A stretch of DNA of 64,000 bases from NCBI GenBank assembly GCA_963815495.1, contig CAWFGW010000015.1, positions 149,630 through 213,629 on the forward strand. The letters run 5' to 3'. Positions 32,634-40,604 of this stretch are shown piece after piece. The translations under genes were made by a program, and so were the position numbers. The notes beneath the pieces are model-generated. The model was not told the origin of the DNA and made no database searches. It saw only the letters and a list, made by a program, of their open reading frames with translations. The DNA is from CAWFGW01 sp963815495. GTDB taxonomy: Bacteria > Bacteroidota > Bacteroidia > Cytophagales > JAAEPT01. Within the stretch, counting starts at the first letter, position 1, and each line of letters opens with the position of its first letter.

Positions 32634-33104
32634 TCATTTACTCTTCAACGACAAAGTCAATGTAAACTCAGCGACAAGTTCATCTGAAATCGAAGGACAA
32701 GTTGCTGTAATTTTCACTAACTCGCTGACCCGTTCTTTGGTAGTTAGTGTTTCTGCAATCATTTTTTTAATTAACAAACCATCCGAACAGGTAAAATGCA
32801 CTGCTGCTTCTGGTCGCTTGTGAAAAGCGGCTGTAAAATCTTTAAATACCAAGCTTACCTTGTTGCCACTTCGTTTTATTTGGTCATAGGCGATGAATCC
32901 TCCCGCAACATCGGCTCCCACTGCTAAAGCCCCGAAATACATGCTGTTTAAATGGTTTTTTGTTCGTCTGCGCAAGGGGATTTTAACTTCCACTTTTTCC
33001 TCGTCAAAAACCACAATTCGAGGTCGACAAAAAAAGATCATGGGGACTTTAAAGAACCCAAATAGATACAACTCAAGTGTAGATTTAAACAACGATTTCG
33101 GCAT
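32634..33104 (-). CDS. DUF4442-like hot-dog-fold protein
   Basis: A 156-residue protein with the hot-dog/thioesterase-like layout of the DUF4442 family: a central helix with NHLNSMYFGALAVGADVAGGFIAYDQI and the strand KVSLVFKDFTAAFHKRPEAAVHFTCSDG. Family members resemble acyl-CoA thioesterases, but their activity is not shown. It stands alone and in the opposite direction to lipA, tail to tail across about 80 bases. Confidence 0.7.
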   Translation of the reverse strand: MPKSLFKSTLELYLFGFFKVPMIFFCRPRIVVFDEEKVEVKIPLRRRTKNHLNSMYFGALAVGADVAGGFIAYDQIKRSGNKVSLVFKDFTAAFHKRPEAAVHFTCSDGLLIKKMIAETLTTKERVSELVKITATCPSISDELVAEFTLTLSLKSK

Positions 33105-33165
33105 GACTACTATACTTATTTACGCGCTTAAAAGTTATTGAAAATCGTTCTCTTCCTAAGTTACG

Positions 33166-33300
33166 CTAGCTAAACTTTGAAGAGAGATGGAAATCAGTAT
33201 ATCTGTAATGGTAGGGTTTAGCTAATTGCTCCAAATCCTCGCTCCACTTAAGGTAAGTCCAATTTCCGTTTGTGATGAATAGCGGATTATTGAATGGATG
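33166..33300 (-). pseudogene. Possible gene remnant downstream of ferrochelatase
   Basis: After the hemH stop the minus strand holds about 45 codons that read like a protein end (NPLFITNGNWTYLKWSEDLE, then QLAKPYHYRYTDFHLSSKFS and a stop). There is no start codon, and a stop in the same frame lies just upstream inside hemH. It could be the tail of a lost gene or chance. I could not name the protein. Confidence 0.3.
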
Positions 33301-33301
33301 A

Positions 33302-34318
33302 CTATTTCTTCACCATTTCGACTAAACATTCGACCCATTCAGGGTTATCGTTTAAGCTTTCTACAAGTTGCCATTTCTCTCCTCCGTTTTCAAGAAATTG
33401 ATCACGGTATTCTTCTCCGATTTCAATGTTTGTTTCAAGACAATCAGCCACAAAAGCTGGTGAAAAAGCTAAAACTTTTTTATACTTTTTCTCTTTCAGC
33501 TCATCCATAGCTGTCCCAATATAGGGTTTTATCCATTCCTCTTTTCCTAATCGGGATTGGAAACAAATACTATATTTTTCTTTTGGAATATTCAGTGCTT
33601 CGGTCAATAAGCGAGTAGTCGCAAAACACTGTGCTCGATAACAATAGGCATTTTTTGAATGGTACGAATTACAACAATCGCCCAATTGACAACAACCACC
33701 AACGGATGCTTTAAGAATTTGTCGTTCAGGCAACCCATGATATGAAAACAAGAAGTGATCGTATTCCTCTTCTTGCATATATTTTAAGGCAATGTTTTTC
33801 CATGTTTTAATGAACAAGTCATGATCAAAAAACTTATCTATAAATCGTACCGAAGGAACTACCAATTCATTTTTAATTTCTTCCATCACCTTTTGAGCAA
33901 CAGAACCCGTTGAAGCAGAAGCATATTGCGGAAAAAGAGGAATCACTATCAATTCATCTAATCCAACACCCTCAAAGGCTTTTAAGGCTTCTTTGATTGA
34001 GGGGTTTTGGTAGCGCATGCCTAACGACACGATATACTCATTCCCAAGTGAAGCTTGTAATTTTTCTTTAAGGCTTACACTATGAAATAACAAGGGAGAG
34101 CCTTTCTCTGTCCACACTTTTTCATATTCTTTGGCCGATTTTGGGCTTCGGAAAGTGGCTATAATCACGTTGACCAAAAACCAACGTTGAATAAATGGAA
34201 TATCTATGACGCGTTCATCCATCAAAAACTCCCGCAAGTAGGCACGTACATCCGACACTTTAGGGCTATCGGGGGTGCCCAAATTCACAATCAATACTCC
34301 TTTCACTTTCTTTGCCAT
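33302..34318 (-). CDS. hemH: Ferrochelatase
   Basis: HemH inserts Fe(II) into protoporphyrin IX as the last step of protoheme synthesis. The 338-residue protein starts with KKVKGVLIVNLGTPDSP and shows the active-site motif LFSYHGLPERQ with the catalytic His. The later SRLGKEEWIKPY motif is present. A Cys-rich insert (GGCCQLGDCCNSYHSKNAYC) lies after it. Similar Cys groups hold an iron-sulfur cluster in some ferrochelatases, but I cannot tell whether one is bound here. It is monocistronic. Confidence 0.95.
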   Translation of the reverse strand: MAKKVKGVLIVNLGTPDSPKVSDVRAYLREFLMDERVIDIPFIQRWFLVNVIIATFRSPKSAKEYEKVWTEKGSPLLFHSVSLKEKLQASLGNEYIVSLGMRYQNPSIKEALKAFEGVGLDELIVIPLFPQYASASTGSVAQKVMEEIKNELVVPSVRFIDKFFDHDLFIKTWKNIALKYMQEEEYDHFLFSYHGLPERQILKASVGGCCQLGDCCNSYHSKNAYCYRAQCFATTRLLTEALNIPKEKYSICFQSRLGKEEWIKPYIGTAMDELKEKKYKKVLAFSPAFVADCLETNIEIGEEYRDQFLENGGEKWQLVESLNDNPEWVECLVEMVKK

Positions 34319-34403
34319 GGGTTAAAGCTAACTAAACTTTCAAAATGTAAAAAAGTTTAAGATTTAATGATGATTTAAAATTTGCTAATCCTTTATTTGT
34401 GCT

Positions 34404-34601
34404 ATGCTTGCAATTTATAACATGATGAAAGGTCACAATTATTACTGTAAAAATTACGGTGACGAATATGAATTTACGGTGGTAGAAATTAACTCGAATA
34501 CTGATGTAGTTTGCAAAGACTTGAACACACTTGATATTTTTAATATCCAAGATGTTTTTATTACTGGCAAAGGACCAGATTATGAATTACGAGAAATTTA
34601 A
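34404..34601 (+). CDS. Small protein of unknown function
   Basis: A 65-residue acidic protein (MLAIYNMMKGHNYY...; an internal ATG at codon 7 or 8 may be the true start) with strand-rich text such as YEFTVVEINSNTDVVCKDLN. No family is recognised and no signal peptide is present. A TTTATTTG sequence just upstream could serve as a -7 box. It is supported mainly by its isolated, complete frame on the strand leaving hemH. Confidence 0.55.
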   Translation: MLAIYNMMKGHNYYCKNYGDEYEFTVVEINSNTDVVCKDLNTLDIFNIQDVFITGKGPDYELREI

Positions 34602-34609
34602 GTTTTGTA

Positions 34610-34633
34610 TTCGTCTGTGAGGACACTGACGAA
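34610..34633. repeat. REP hairpin a, left outer copy at the RayT gene
   Basis: TTCGTCTGTG and CACTGACGAA pair around AGGA with one mismatch. It is a degenerate copy of the repeat whose core is GTCAGTG-N4-CACTGAC. Confidence 0.7.
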
Positions 34634-34691
34634 GGCGAGAGAGATTTCGTTCGTTAGTAGAGACTCTATCGAAGGCAGTTTGTTCATCGCC

Positions 34692-34715
34692 AATGTCAGT
34701 GTCTCCACTGACATT
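34692..34715. repeat. REP hairpin b, left inner copy at the RayT gene
   Basis: AATGTCAGTG and CACTGACATT form a perfect 10-bp stem around TCTC. It lies in the opposite loop orientation to copy a, so the pair forms a REP doublet. Confidence 0.85.
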
Positions 34716-34761
34716 CTAGATACCCTTTGTTTCGGTTCTATTTTTCTAGTAAGTTAAACTT

Positions 34762-35283
34762 ATGGAAATCGGAAGGATTTATTTTTTACTGCAACAATTT
34801 TTAAACTGGAAAAGCCTGCTTTCAGAAGATAAATACAAAGACATACTAATTGGCTCATTAAAACATTTAGTTGAACGTAAGAAATTAGAAATTTACGGGT
34901 TTGTAATTATGCCAAACCATATTCATATCATTTGGAAAATCTTAGAAACAAATGGCAAAGAAATGCCTCACGCCAGTTTTTTAAAATTTGTGAGTCATGA
35001 AATTCAAAAAGATTTAAAAATTAGTCATCCAACTATTTTAGGACAATTTAGAGTTAATACAGAAACGAGAACGTATCAATTTTGGCAACGTGAGGCTTTA
35101 CCTATTGAACTTTATACCCCAGAAGTGATTTATCAAAAACTAGATTACATTCACAACAACCCGTGTGATGGTAAGTGGCGTTTAGCTGAAAGCCCTGAAC
35201 TTTATCACTACTCTTCTTTTCGGTTTTATGAAACTGGCTTCGATGATTTTGGGTTTTTAACTCATATTGGAGAGGTGATATGA
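34762..35283 (+). CDS. REP-associated tyrosine transposase (RayT, Y1_Tnp family)
   Basis: A 173-residue HUH-type transposase of the REP-associated family. The metal-binding motif is IMPNHIHII (His-x-His within it), and the catalytic Tyr lies in KLDYIHNNP, the usual end motif of these proteins. Such single-copy domesticated transposases move or maintain REP hairpins, usually flanking their own gene. Here two hairpins lie upstream (34610-34715) and two downstream (35304-35376), and five more with the same core lie between 44.9 and 48.8 kb. It has no IS-type ends of its own. Confidence 0.9.
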   Translation: MEIGRIYFLLQQFLNWKSLLSEDKYKDILIGSLKHLVERKKLEIYGFVIMPNHIHIIWKILETNGKEMPHASFLKFVSHEIQKDLKISHPTILGQFRVNTETRTYQFWQREALPIELYTPEVIYQKLDYIHNNPCDGKWRLAESPELYHYSSFRFYETGFDDFGFLTHIGEVI

Positions 35284-35303
35284 ACTTGACTTTGGCGAAG
35301 TTC

Positions 35304-35321
35304 GTCAGTGTCTTCACTGAC
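35304..35321. repeat. REP hairpin c, right inner copy at the RayT gene
   Basis: GTCAGTG and CACTGAC form a perfect 7-bp stem around TCTT, 20 bases after the transposase stop. Confidence 0.85.
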
Positions 35322-35352
35322 AAAGGTGAGGGAACTTGGGGAAATCTATGCC

Positions 35353-35376
35353 AACGTCAGTGTCCTCACTGACGTT
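35353..35376. repeat. REP hairpin d, overlaps the tilS stop codon
   Basis: AACGTCAGTG and CACTGACGTT form a perfect 10-bp stem around TCCT. On the minus strand, CGT CAG TGA inside the hairpin is the end of tilS (Arg, Gln, stop). Confidence 0.85.
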
Positions 35377-36670
35377 CTACCATAAAGACCACTTCACTTT
35401 CCTTCTCTACCTTAAACCGTTCATCAACCCTTAAACCAACAACCCAACAAATTTTATTTTCAGAAAGTAGTACCAAAACCTTATTTTTTTCATGAATCGG
35501 TACTTTTTGGTCAATTAAAAAATCACTGACTTTCTTTTTCCCTTTCATCCCGAAGGGTTGAAATTTATCACCTAGTTGCCAGTTTCGCAGGGTCAGGGGG
35601 AAAGTCAATTTTGAAGCATCCAGCTGTGCAATAATATTTGGCTGTGCTAGGTTTTGAGGTTTAGCAATTGTAGCGAATGTCAATTTACCTCCTGGGAAAA
35701 TCACTTCTGATTGTCCTTCTTCAATAATAATTTCAAAATCTACAATATTTGCTTTTTCTGAAACCAACAAACGACCACGATCATACACCGCCACATACTT
35801 TTCTGCTTCCCATTGTTTACCTGAAAGTTTTGCTTTTAATAGCTCTTGAAACTGGTTTTCAGCAAACCCTTTTTCTTTCAACCATTCTAATAGAATAGCA
35901 TGGTTTGAAATCGTTTTTAAAAATGCTTCTTCAATAGTCCAACCAGTCGGTGTCTTAAAATTAGTATCAATTTTTTTTACTTCAACGGCAACATGTTCAG
36001 CAAGCAACTTCCATCGCTCGATATTATCAGAAAAAGTATGTAAGAAGTTCGGGTTAAGTTGTTCAAACAAATCTATAGCATGATGCCGGATTAAGTTTCT
36101 TTTATACTTATCACTTTGGTTGGAGCTATCTTCTCGCCAAGTTAATCCTTCTGTTTTTGCGAAATTTTCAATTTCGATTTTTGTTGCGAATAGAAGTGGT
36201 CTTACAAGCTGTTCTGAGACGGGTGCTATTCCACTCAAGCCTTTTACTCCAGTACCTCGAATTGTGTTTAACAAAACCGTTTCCACATTATCATTCAAAT
36301 GATGTGCGGTTACCAATTTTATATACTGGTATTCTTCCAATAATTCATTAAACCAATGATAACGTAACTTTCTAGCTATCATCTGGGTGGATTCACCACT
36401 TCCTTGTTGTTCGGTTTTAGTATCAAATACTTTACAATGAAACGGGACTTGGTACGTTTCAGCTAATGATTTTACAAAAGCCATATCCCCATTGGATTCT
36501 TCACCACGCAACTGAAAATTACAATGTGCAATGGCAAAAGGAATGTGGGCAGCAGCAAATAAATGGGACAAAACCACAGAATCTACCCCACTACTTACTG
36601 CCAAGAGAAAAACTTGGTTTGGTTTTGGTTTATAGATCGAATTCAAATAATCTAAAAAGCGGTCTAGCAT
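35366..36670 (-). CDS. tilS: tRNA(Ile)-lysidine synthase
   Basis: TilS changes C34 of the CAU-anticodon tRNA-Ile to lysidine so that it reads AUA. The 434-residue protein (start MLDRFLDYLN at 36670; an upstream frame extension overlaps the next gene's promoter) has the PP-loop motif LLAVSSGVDSVVL (23-35), with Ser in place of one of the usual glycines. HCNFQLRGEESNGD and TAHHLNDNVETVLL follow. The C-terminal TilS domain is present (LRNWQLGDKFQPFGMKGKKKVSDFLID). Its last codons and stop come from a REP hairpin. Confidence 0.93.
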   Translation of the reverse strand: MLDRFLDYLNSIYKPKPNQVFLLAVSSGVDSVVLSHLFAAAHIPFAIAHCNFQLRGEESNGDMAFVKSLAETYQVPFHCKVFDTKTEQQGSGESTQMIARKLRYHWFNELLEEYQYIKLVTAHHLNDNVETVLLNTIRGTGVKGLSGIAPVSEQLVRPLLFATKIEIENFAKTEGLTWREDSSNQSDKYKRNLIRHHAIDLFEQLNPNFLHTFSDNIERWKLLAEHVAVEVKKIDTNFKTPTGWTIEEAFLKTISNHAILLEWLKEKGFAENQFQELLKAKLSGKQWEAEKYVAVYDRGRLLVSEKANIVDFEIIIEEGQSEVIFPGGKLTFATIAKPQNLAQPNIIAQLDASKLTFPLTLRNWQLGDKFQPFGMKGKKKVSDFLIDQKVPIHEKNKVLVLLSENKICWVVGLRVDERFKVEKESEVVFMVERQ

Positions 36671-36693
36671 GATTACAAGATAGCTTTTTTCCT

Positions 36694-36701
36694 TAGTTTT
36701 G
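36694..36701 (+). promoter_or_regulatory. -7 box upstream of the OstA-like gene
   Basis: TAGTTTTG fits TAnnTTTG and lies 6 bases before the ATG at 36708, in the short gap to the divergent tilS gene. Confidence 0.4.
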
Positions 36702-36707
36702 CACACC

Positions 36708-38249
36708 ATGAAAAAAGGGCTTTACATATATTTATTACTTTTCTGCTGTTTTTTCTTCCAAGGATTTTCTCAAAAAATAGAGCGAATCAACCTAAAACAA
36801 GCCAATAAGCTAAAAGGGGGCGTGTTTAATGGGGAAAAAATTAACAAAGTATTGGGCAATGTCATTTTCACACATGAGGATGCTACCATGTATTGTGACT
36901 CTGCTTATCAATATGTTAAAAGTAATAAAATAGATGCCTTTGGTCATGTGCGAATCTTAGATAAAGGAACAACCGTCTATGGCGATGTGTTGTATTACAA
37001 TGGTGATACCGAGCTAGCAAAAATTCGAGGTAAAGAAGTTCGGTTGGTTGATGATAAACAAACGTTAACTACACAGTTTTTAGACTATAACCTTAAAACA
37101 AGTACGGGAATCTACTTCAATGGAGGAAAGGTCGTTGATCAAGAATCAACCCTAACAAGTGATAGAGGTACTTATTATAACTTACAAAAGAAATACACCT
37201 TTAAGAAAAAGGTCAAGTTGGTACGGGAAAATTATACCCTATATTCGGATACCCTAGAGTATCATACTGATTCAAAAATGGCCTATTTCCATGGTCCAAC
37301 TAACATTTACTCAGAAACACAACACCTGTTTGCTAAGAAAGGACAATACCACACTGTAAAAGAAATTTCACGATTTAAGGACAGTGCTTTTGTAGAAACT
37401 AAAGAATATCGATTAACGGGCGATAGTTTATTTTTCAACAATGCTAGTGAAGTGAGTAAAGCTTTCAAAAACGTAAAACTCACTTCTATAAAAGATACCA
37501 TCACGGTGTATGGTGACAAAGCCATCCGCTGGGGAAAATTAGGGTATTCGAAAGTCTTTGGAAATGCAGTTGCCCTAAAAAAACTTGAAAATGATACTTT
37601 GTACTTATTGGCTGATACGTTGATAAACCAAGAAGATACCTTAGGCAGAAAGAGTGGAATTACAGCCTTTAATCATGTGAAATTATTTCATAAAGATTTT
37701 CAGGGAAAATCAGATTCATTGATTTACCTTTTAACTGATTCCACTATCTCCATGTTTAGAGATCCTGTATTATGGAATAAAAACAATCAAATTACGGGTG
37801 ATACCGTGATTTCCGTATTGAAAAATGGGGAAATTAACCGTGCTTATGTCAACACAAATAGTTTTGTGATTTCGCATGACACCCTCACGCGTTTCAATCA
37901 AATTAAAGGTCGAAACATGATTGCCTACTTCAAAGAAGGTGACTTAGACTATGTGGATGTTTTGGGGAATGGGGAAAGCAATTATTATGCTGTCGATGAT
38001 GCCGATAAGTCTTTAACGGGCTTAAACTACATTATTTGCTCTAACATGGTGATTTATTTTAAGGATAATCAGTTGAACCAAATTTCATTTTTGAAAAAAC
38101 CCGATGCTCGATTTATTCCGCCAGCTCAAATCACCAGTACCGACCGCCAACTGAAAAATTTTAATTGGCGAGCGGAAATAAAACCTCAACTGCATGAGTT
38201 TATCTCTCGAACAGATTTTGAGAAAATAATAAACATTGAAAATCAATAA
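36708..38249 (+). CDS. OstA-like/LptA-LptD N-domain family protein
   Basis: A 513-residue exported protein with a signal peptide (1-22). The mature part is a long row of short beta turns with the OstA-type pattern (VLGNVIFTHEDATMYCDSAYQY, GNAVALKKLENDTLYLLAD, KAFKNVKLTS). OstA repeats build the periplasmic bridge for lipopolysaccharide export (LptA and the N-domain of LptD). This protein is longer than LptA and lacks a barrel, as is usual for the Bacteroidota form found next to bamD. I chose the ATG at 36708. Role in LPS transport is inferred from family and context. Confidence 0.85.
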   Translation: MKKGLYIYLLLFCCFFFQGFSQKIERINLKQANKLKGGVFNGEKINKVLGNVIFTHEDATMYCDSAYQYVKSNKIDAFGHVRILDKGTTVYGDVLYYNGDTELAKIRGKEVRLVDDKQTLTTQFLDYNLKTSTGIYFNGGKVVDQESTLTSDRGTYYNLQKKYTFKKKVKLVRENYTLYSDTLEYHTDSKMAYFHGPTNIYSETQHLFAKKGQYHTVKEISRFKDSAFVETKEYRLTGDSLFFNNASEVSKAFKNVKLTSIKDTITVYGDKAIRWGKLGYSKVFGNAVALKKLENDTLYLLADTLINQEDTLGRKSGITAFNHVKLFHKDFQGKSDSLIYLLTDSTISMFRDPVLWNKNNQITGDTVISVLKNGEINRAYVNTNSFVISHDTLTRFNQIKGRNMIAYFKEGDLDYVDVLGNGESNYYAVDDADKSLTGLNYIICSNMVIYFKDNQLNQISFLKKPDARFIPPAQITSTDRQLKNFNWRAEIKPQLHEFISRTDFEKIINIENQ

Positions 38250-38266
38250 TAAAACTGGTATCTTTG
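38236..38266 (+). promoter_or_regulatory. Promoter upstream of bamD
   Basis: TTG (38236-38238), a 20-base spacer and TATCTTTG (38259-38266) match the Bacteroidota consensus, 7 bases before the bamD ATG. bamD may thus be expressed apart from the OstA-like gene. Confidence 0.6.
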
Positions 38267-38273
38267 CCGGCTT

Positions 38274-39101
38274 ATGTTTAAAAGAATCGTATTTGCGTTC
38301 ATAATAGTTACACTCACCTTATCCGGGTGTAGTGAATTTCAACGTATCCAAAAAAAGGGGACGTATGATGAAAAATATGAGGCTGCTTTACGCTATTACG
38401 ATGATAACGATTGGTACCGCGCAAGTGTTTTATTAGAAAGCATCGTTCCTTTAACTAAAGGGAAAAAAGAGGCAGAAGATGTGCAACTAAAATATGCTTA
38501 TACCCAATACAATCAAAAAGAATATTATCTAGCTTCCTATTACTTCAAGAAGTTTTACGAAACCTTTCCAAGAAGCGAGTTTGCGGAAGAAGCTAACTAC
38601 ATGAGTGCCATGTCTCTTGCTCGTATTTCGCCTATCTACGAACTGGATCAGACAAATACATACAAAGCTATTAATGCTTTGCAAGGATTCATTAACAAGT
38701 ATCCAGATACAAAATATATGGCGGAGTGTAATGCCAAAATTGATGAGTTTCAGCGTAAGCTGGAGAAAAAGGCATATGAAACTGCTAAACTTCAATTTAA
38801 AATAGGTCATCATCGCGCTGCTGTTATCTCCTTTGATAACTTTAGCACTGATTACCCTGACTCGCAGTACAACGAAGAGTTAGCTTATTTAAAAATTCAA
38901 GCACAGTACCTTTTTGGAAAACAAAGTTTACAAAAAGTTAAAAAAGACGGTAAAACTATCTATTTAAAAAGAAATCGCTTAGAAGAAGCAAAAGATTATT
39001 ATTTTGCCTTCATCGATAAATACCAATCCAGCAACTATAGAAAAGACGCTGAGGTTGTATATAGAAATACCCAAAACGAATTATTAGAACTTGAAAACTA
39101 A
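38274..39101 (+). CDS. bamD: Outer-membrane assembly lipoprotein BamD
   Basis: A 275-residue lipoprotein (lipobox LSGC, about residue 19) of TPR-like repeats that holds BamA and helps fold outer-membrane proteins. Family marks are YDEKYEAALRYYDDNDWYRASVLLESI, YYFKKFYETFPRSEFAEEANYMSAMS and a further repeat with GHHRAAVISFDNFSTDYPDS. The length is usual. It follows the OstA-like gene and precedes rpoZ and coaC in one rightward run. Confidence 0.93.
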   Translation: MFKRIVFAFIIVTLTLSGCSEFQRIQKKGTYDEKYEAALRYYDDNDWYRASVLLESIVPLTKGKKEAEDVQLKYAYTQYNQKEYYLASYYFKKFYETFPRSEFAEEANYMSAMSLARISPIYELDQTNTYKAINALQGFINKYPDTKYMAECNAKIDEFQRKLEKKAYETAKLQFKIGHHRAAVISFDNFSTDYPDSQYNEELAYLKIQAQYLFGKQSLQKVKKDGKTIYLKRNRLEEAKDYYFAFIDKYQSSNYRKDAEVVYRNTQNELLELEN

Positions 39102-39109
39102 TTAATATT

Positions 39110-39415
39110 ATGTCAAAAGCAGAAATTGTAACAAGAGACCTAATAGATATGTCAGAACCTACTGGCAACATCTATAAATCAGTAAACATCATCTCGAAAA
39201 GAGCACGACAAATATCTGTTACTACGAAAGAAGAATTGAGTGGTAAATTGGCTGAATTTGCTAGTTCTGTAGATAACCTCGAAGAAATTTTCGAAAACAG
39301 AGAGCAAATTGAAATTTCGAAGCATTATGAAAAAATGCCAAAGCCTTCTATGAGTGCTATCTATGAATTTTTGGAAGATAAAATAGCTTTCAGAAATAGA
39401 GAAGAGCAAGTATAA
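39110..39415 (+). CDS. rpoZ: DNA-directed RNA polymerase subunit omega
   Basis: The 101-residue protein fits the Bacteroidota RpoZ form: GNIYKSVNIISKRARQIS (the region that wraps the beta' tail) and the C-terminal SMSAIYEFLEDKIAFR. Omega assists assembly of beta'. It lies 8 bases after bamD and 11 before coaC, an order I recall from flavobacterial genomes. Confidence 0.85.
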   Translation: MSKAEIVTRDLIDMSEPTGNIYKSVNIISKRARQISVTTKEELSGKLAEFASSVDNLEEIFENREQIEISKHYEKMPKPSMSAIYEFLEDKIAFRNREEQV

Positions 39416-39426
39416 ACAACGCTTAC

Positions 39427-39966
39427 ATGTTGAACCAGAAAAAAATACTACTTGGAATTACCGGTAGCATTGCTGCTTATAAAGCCGCTTATCTGGTTCG
39501 GCAATTGGTAAAAAATGGAGCTGAAGTGAAAGTCATCATGACTTCTTCAGCTCAATCTTTTATTACGCCACTCACGCTATCAACGTTATCCAACAATCCT
39601 GTCTATTCAGAATTTGAACTCAGCCAAGGACAATGGAATAACCATGTGGAGTTAGCGTTATGGGCTGATTATTTTCTCATCGCTCCTGCTAGTGCAAACA
39701 CATTAAGCAAAATGGCTCATGGTGCCTGCGATAATTTACTTTTAGCAACTTATCTATCCGCAAAATGTCCTGTAGCGGTTGCCCCAGCAATGGATTTGGA
39801 TATGTATAAACACCCCGCAACACAACTCAACATCCAAACTTTGACCGCTTATGGTAATAAAGTAATTCCAGCGACTCATGGCGAATTAGCCAGTGGCTTG
39901 GTGGGAGAAGGACGTATGGCAGAACCTGAGGATCTTGTTGCTTTTTTGATTAGTGAACTATGTTAA
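39427..39966 (+). CDS. coaC: Phosphopantothenoylcysteine decarboxylase (CoaC part of a split CoaBC)
   Basis: The flavin-dependent decarboxylase of coenzyme A synthesis. The 179 residues show LGITGSIAAYKAA (FMN site), the active-site His in WNNHVELALWAD, PASANTLSKMAHG and PAMDLDMYKHP. In most bacteria it is fused to CoaB in one chain of about 400 residues. Here the frame ends at 39966 with a very short linker, and the CoaB part starts 7 bases earlier in another frame. One missing base would join them. Two separate working proteins, coupled by the overlap, are equally possible since separate CoaB/CoaC exist elsewhere. Confidence 0.9.
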   Translation: MLNQKKILLGITGSIAAYKAAYLVRQLVKNGAEVKVIMTSSAQSFITPLTLSTLSNNPVYSEFELSQGQWNNHVELALWADYFLIAPASANTLSKMAHGACDNLLLATYLSAKCPVAVAPAMDLDMYKHPATQLNIQTLTAYGNKVIPATHGELASGLVGEGRMAEPEDLVAFLISELC

Positions 39967-40604
39967 AGGGTAAAACTATTGTAGTCACTGCAGGACCAAC
40001 GCATGAAGCAATTGACCCTGTACGGTTTATTGGCAACCATTCCTCTGGAAAAATGGGTTATGCTATCGCTAATGAATTGGCAAAAAAAGGCGCTAGAGTG
40101 CACCTCATCAGTGGACCAACCCATTTAACTCCTGATGCTGACATTCACCTTGTGCGTGTGCAATCTGCTCAAGAAATGTACGAAGCCACATTGCCTTTCG
40201 TTGAAATTGCAGATGCTGTAATTTTAGCAGCAGCAGTAGCTGACTACCGACCTAAATCGGTTTCTGATACCAAAATCAAGAAGAAGGAAACCGAAATGAC
40301 GCTTGAGTTGGTTAAAAATATAGATATTGCGAAAACACTTGGGGCAAATAAAAAAAGTCATCAAGTGTTTGCTGGTTTCGCTTTAGAGACAAATAATGAA
40401 CTTGAAAACGCAAAATCTAAGCTTGAAAGTAAGAATTTTGATTTTATCATCTTAAATTCATTACAAAAAGAAAATCAAGTCTTTGGTTCTGATTATAATA
40501 AAATCACCATCTTAGACCATAATAAACATTACGATTTTGAGTTTAAACCTAAACATGAAGTTGCCAAAGACATTGTTTCATTCCTTGAGAAAAAACTTAG
40601 CTAA
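39960..40604 (+). CDS. coaB: Phosphopantothenate-cysteine ligase (CoaB part of a split CoaBC)
   Basis: Joins cysteine to phosphopantothenate. The 214 residues open with MLKGKTIVVTAGPTHEAIDPVRFIGNHSSGKMGYAIANELA, the CoaB nucleotide and substrate motifs, then AAAVADYRPK, KIKKKE, and FAGFALETNN. Full domain length. The start ATG lies inside the last codons of coaC, 7 bases of overlap. No good ribosome site precedes it, so translation would depend on coupling or on frameshifting from coaC. It overlaps the next gene's start region at its end. Confidence 0.9.
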   Translation: MLKGKTIVVTAGPTHEAIDPVRFIGNHSSGKMGYAIANELAKKGARVHLISGPTHLTPDADIHLVRVQSAQEMYEATLPFVEIADAVILAAAVADYRPKSVSDTKIKKKETEMTLELVKNIDIAKTLGANKKSHQVFAGFALETNNELENAKSKLESKNFDFIILNSLQKENQVFGSDYNKITILDHNKHYDFEFKPKHEVAKDIVSFLEKKLS

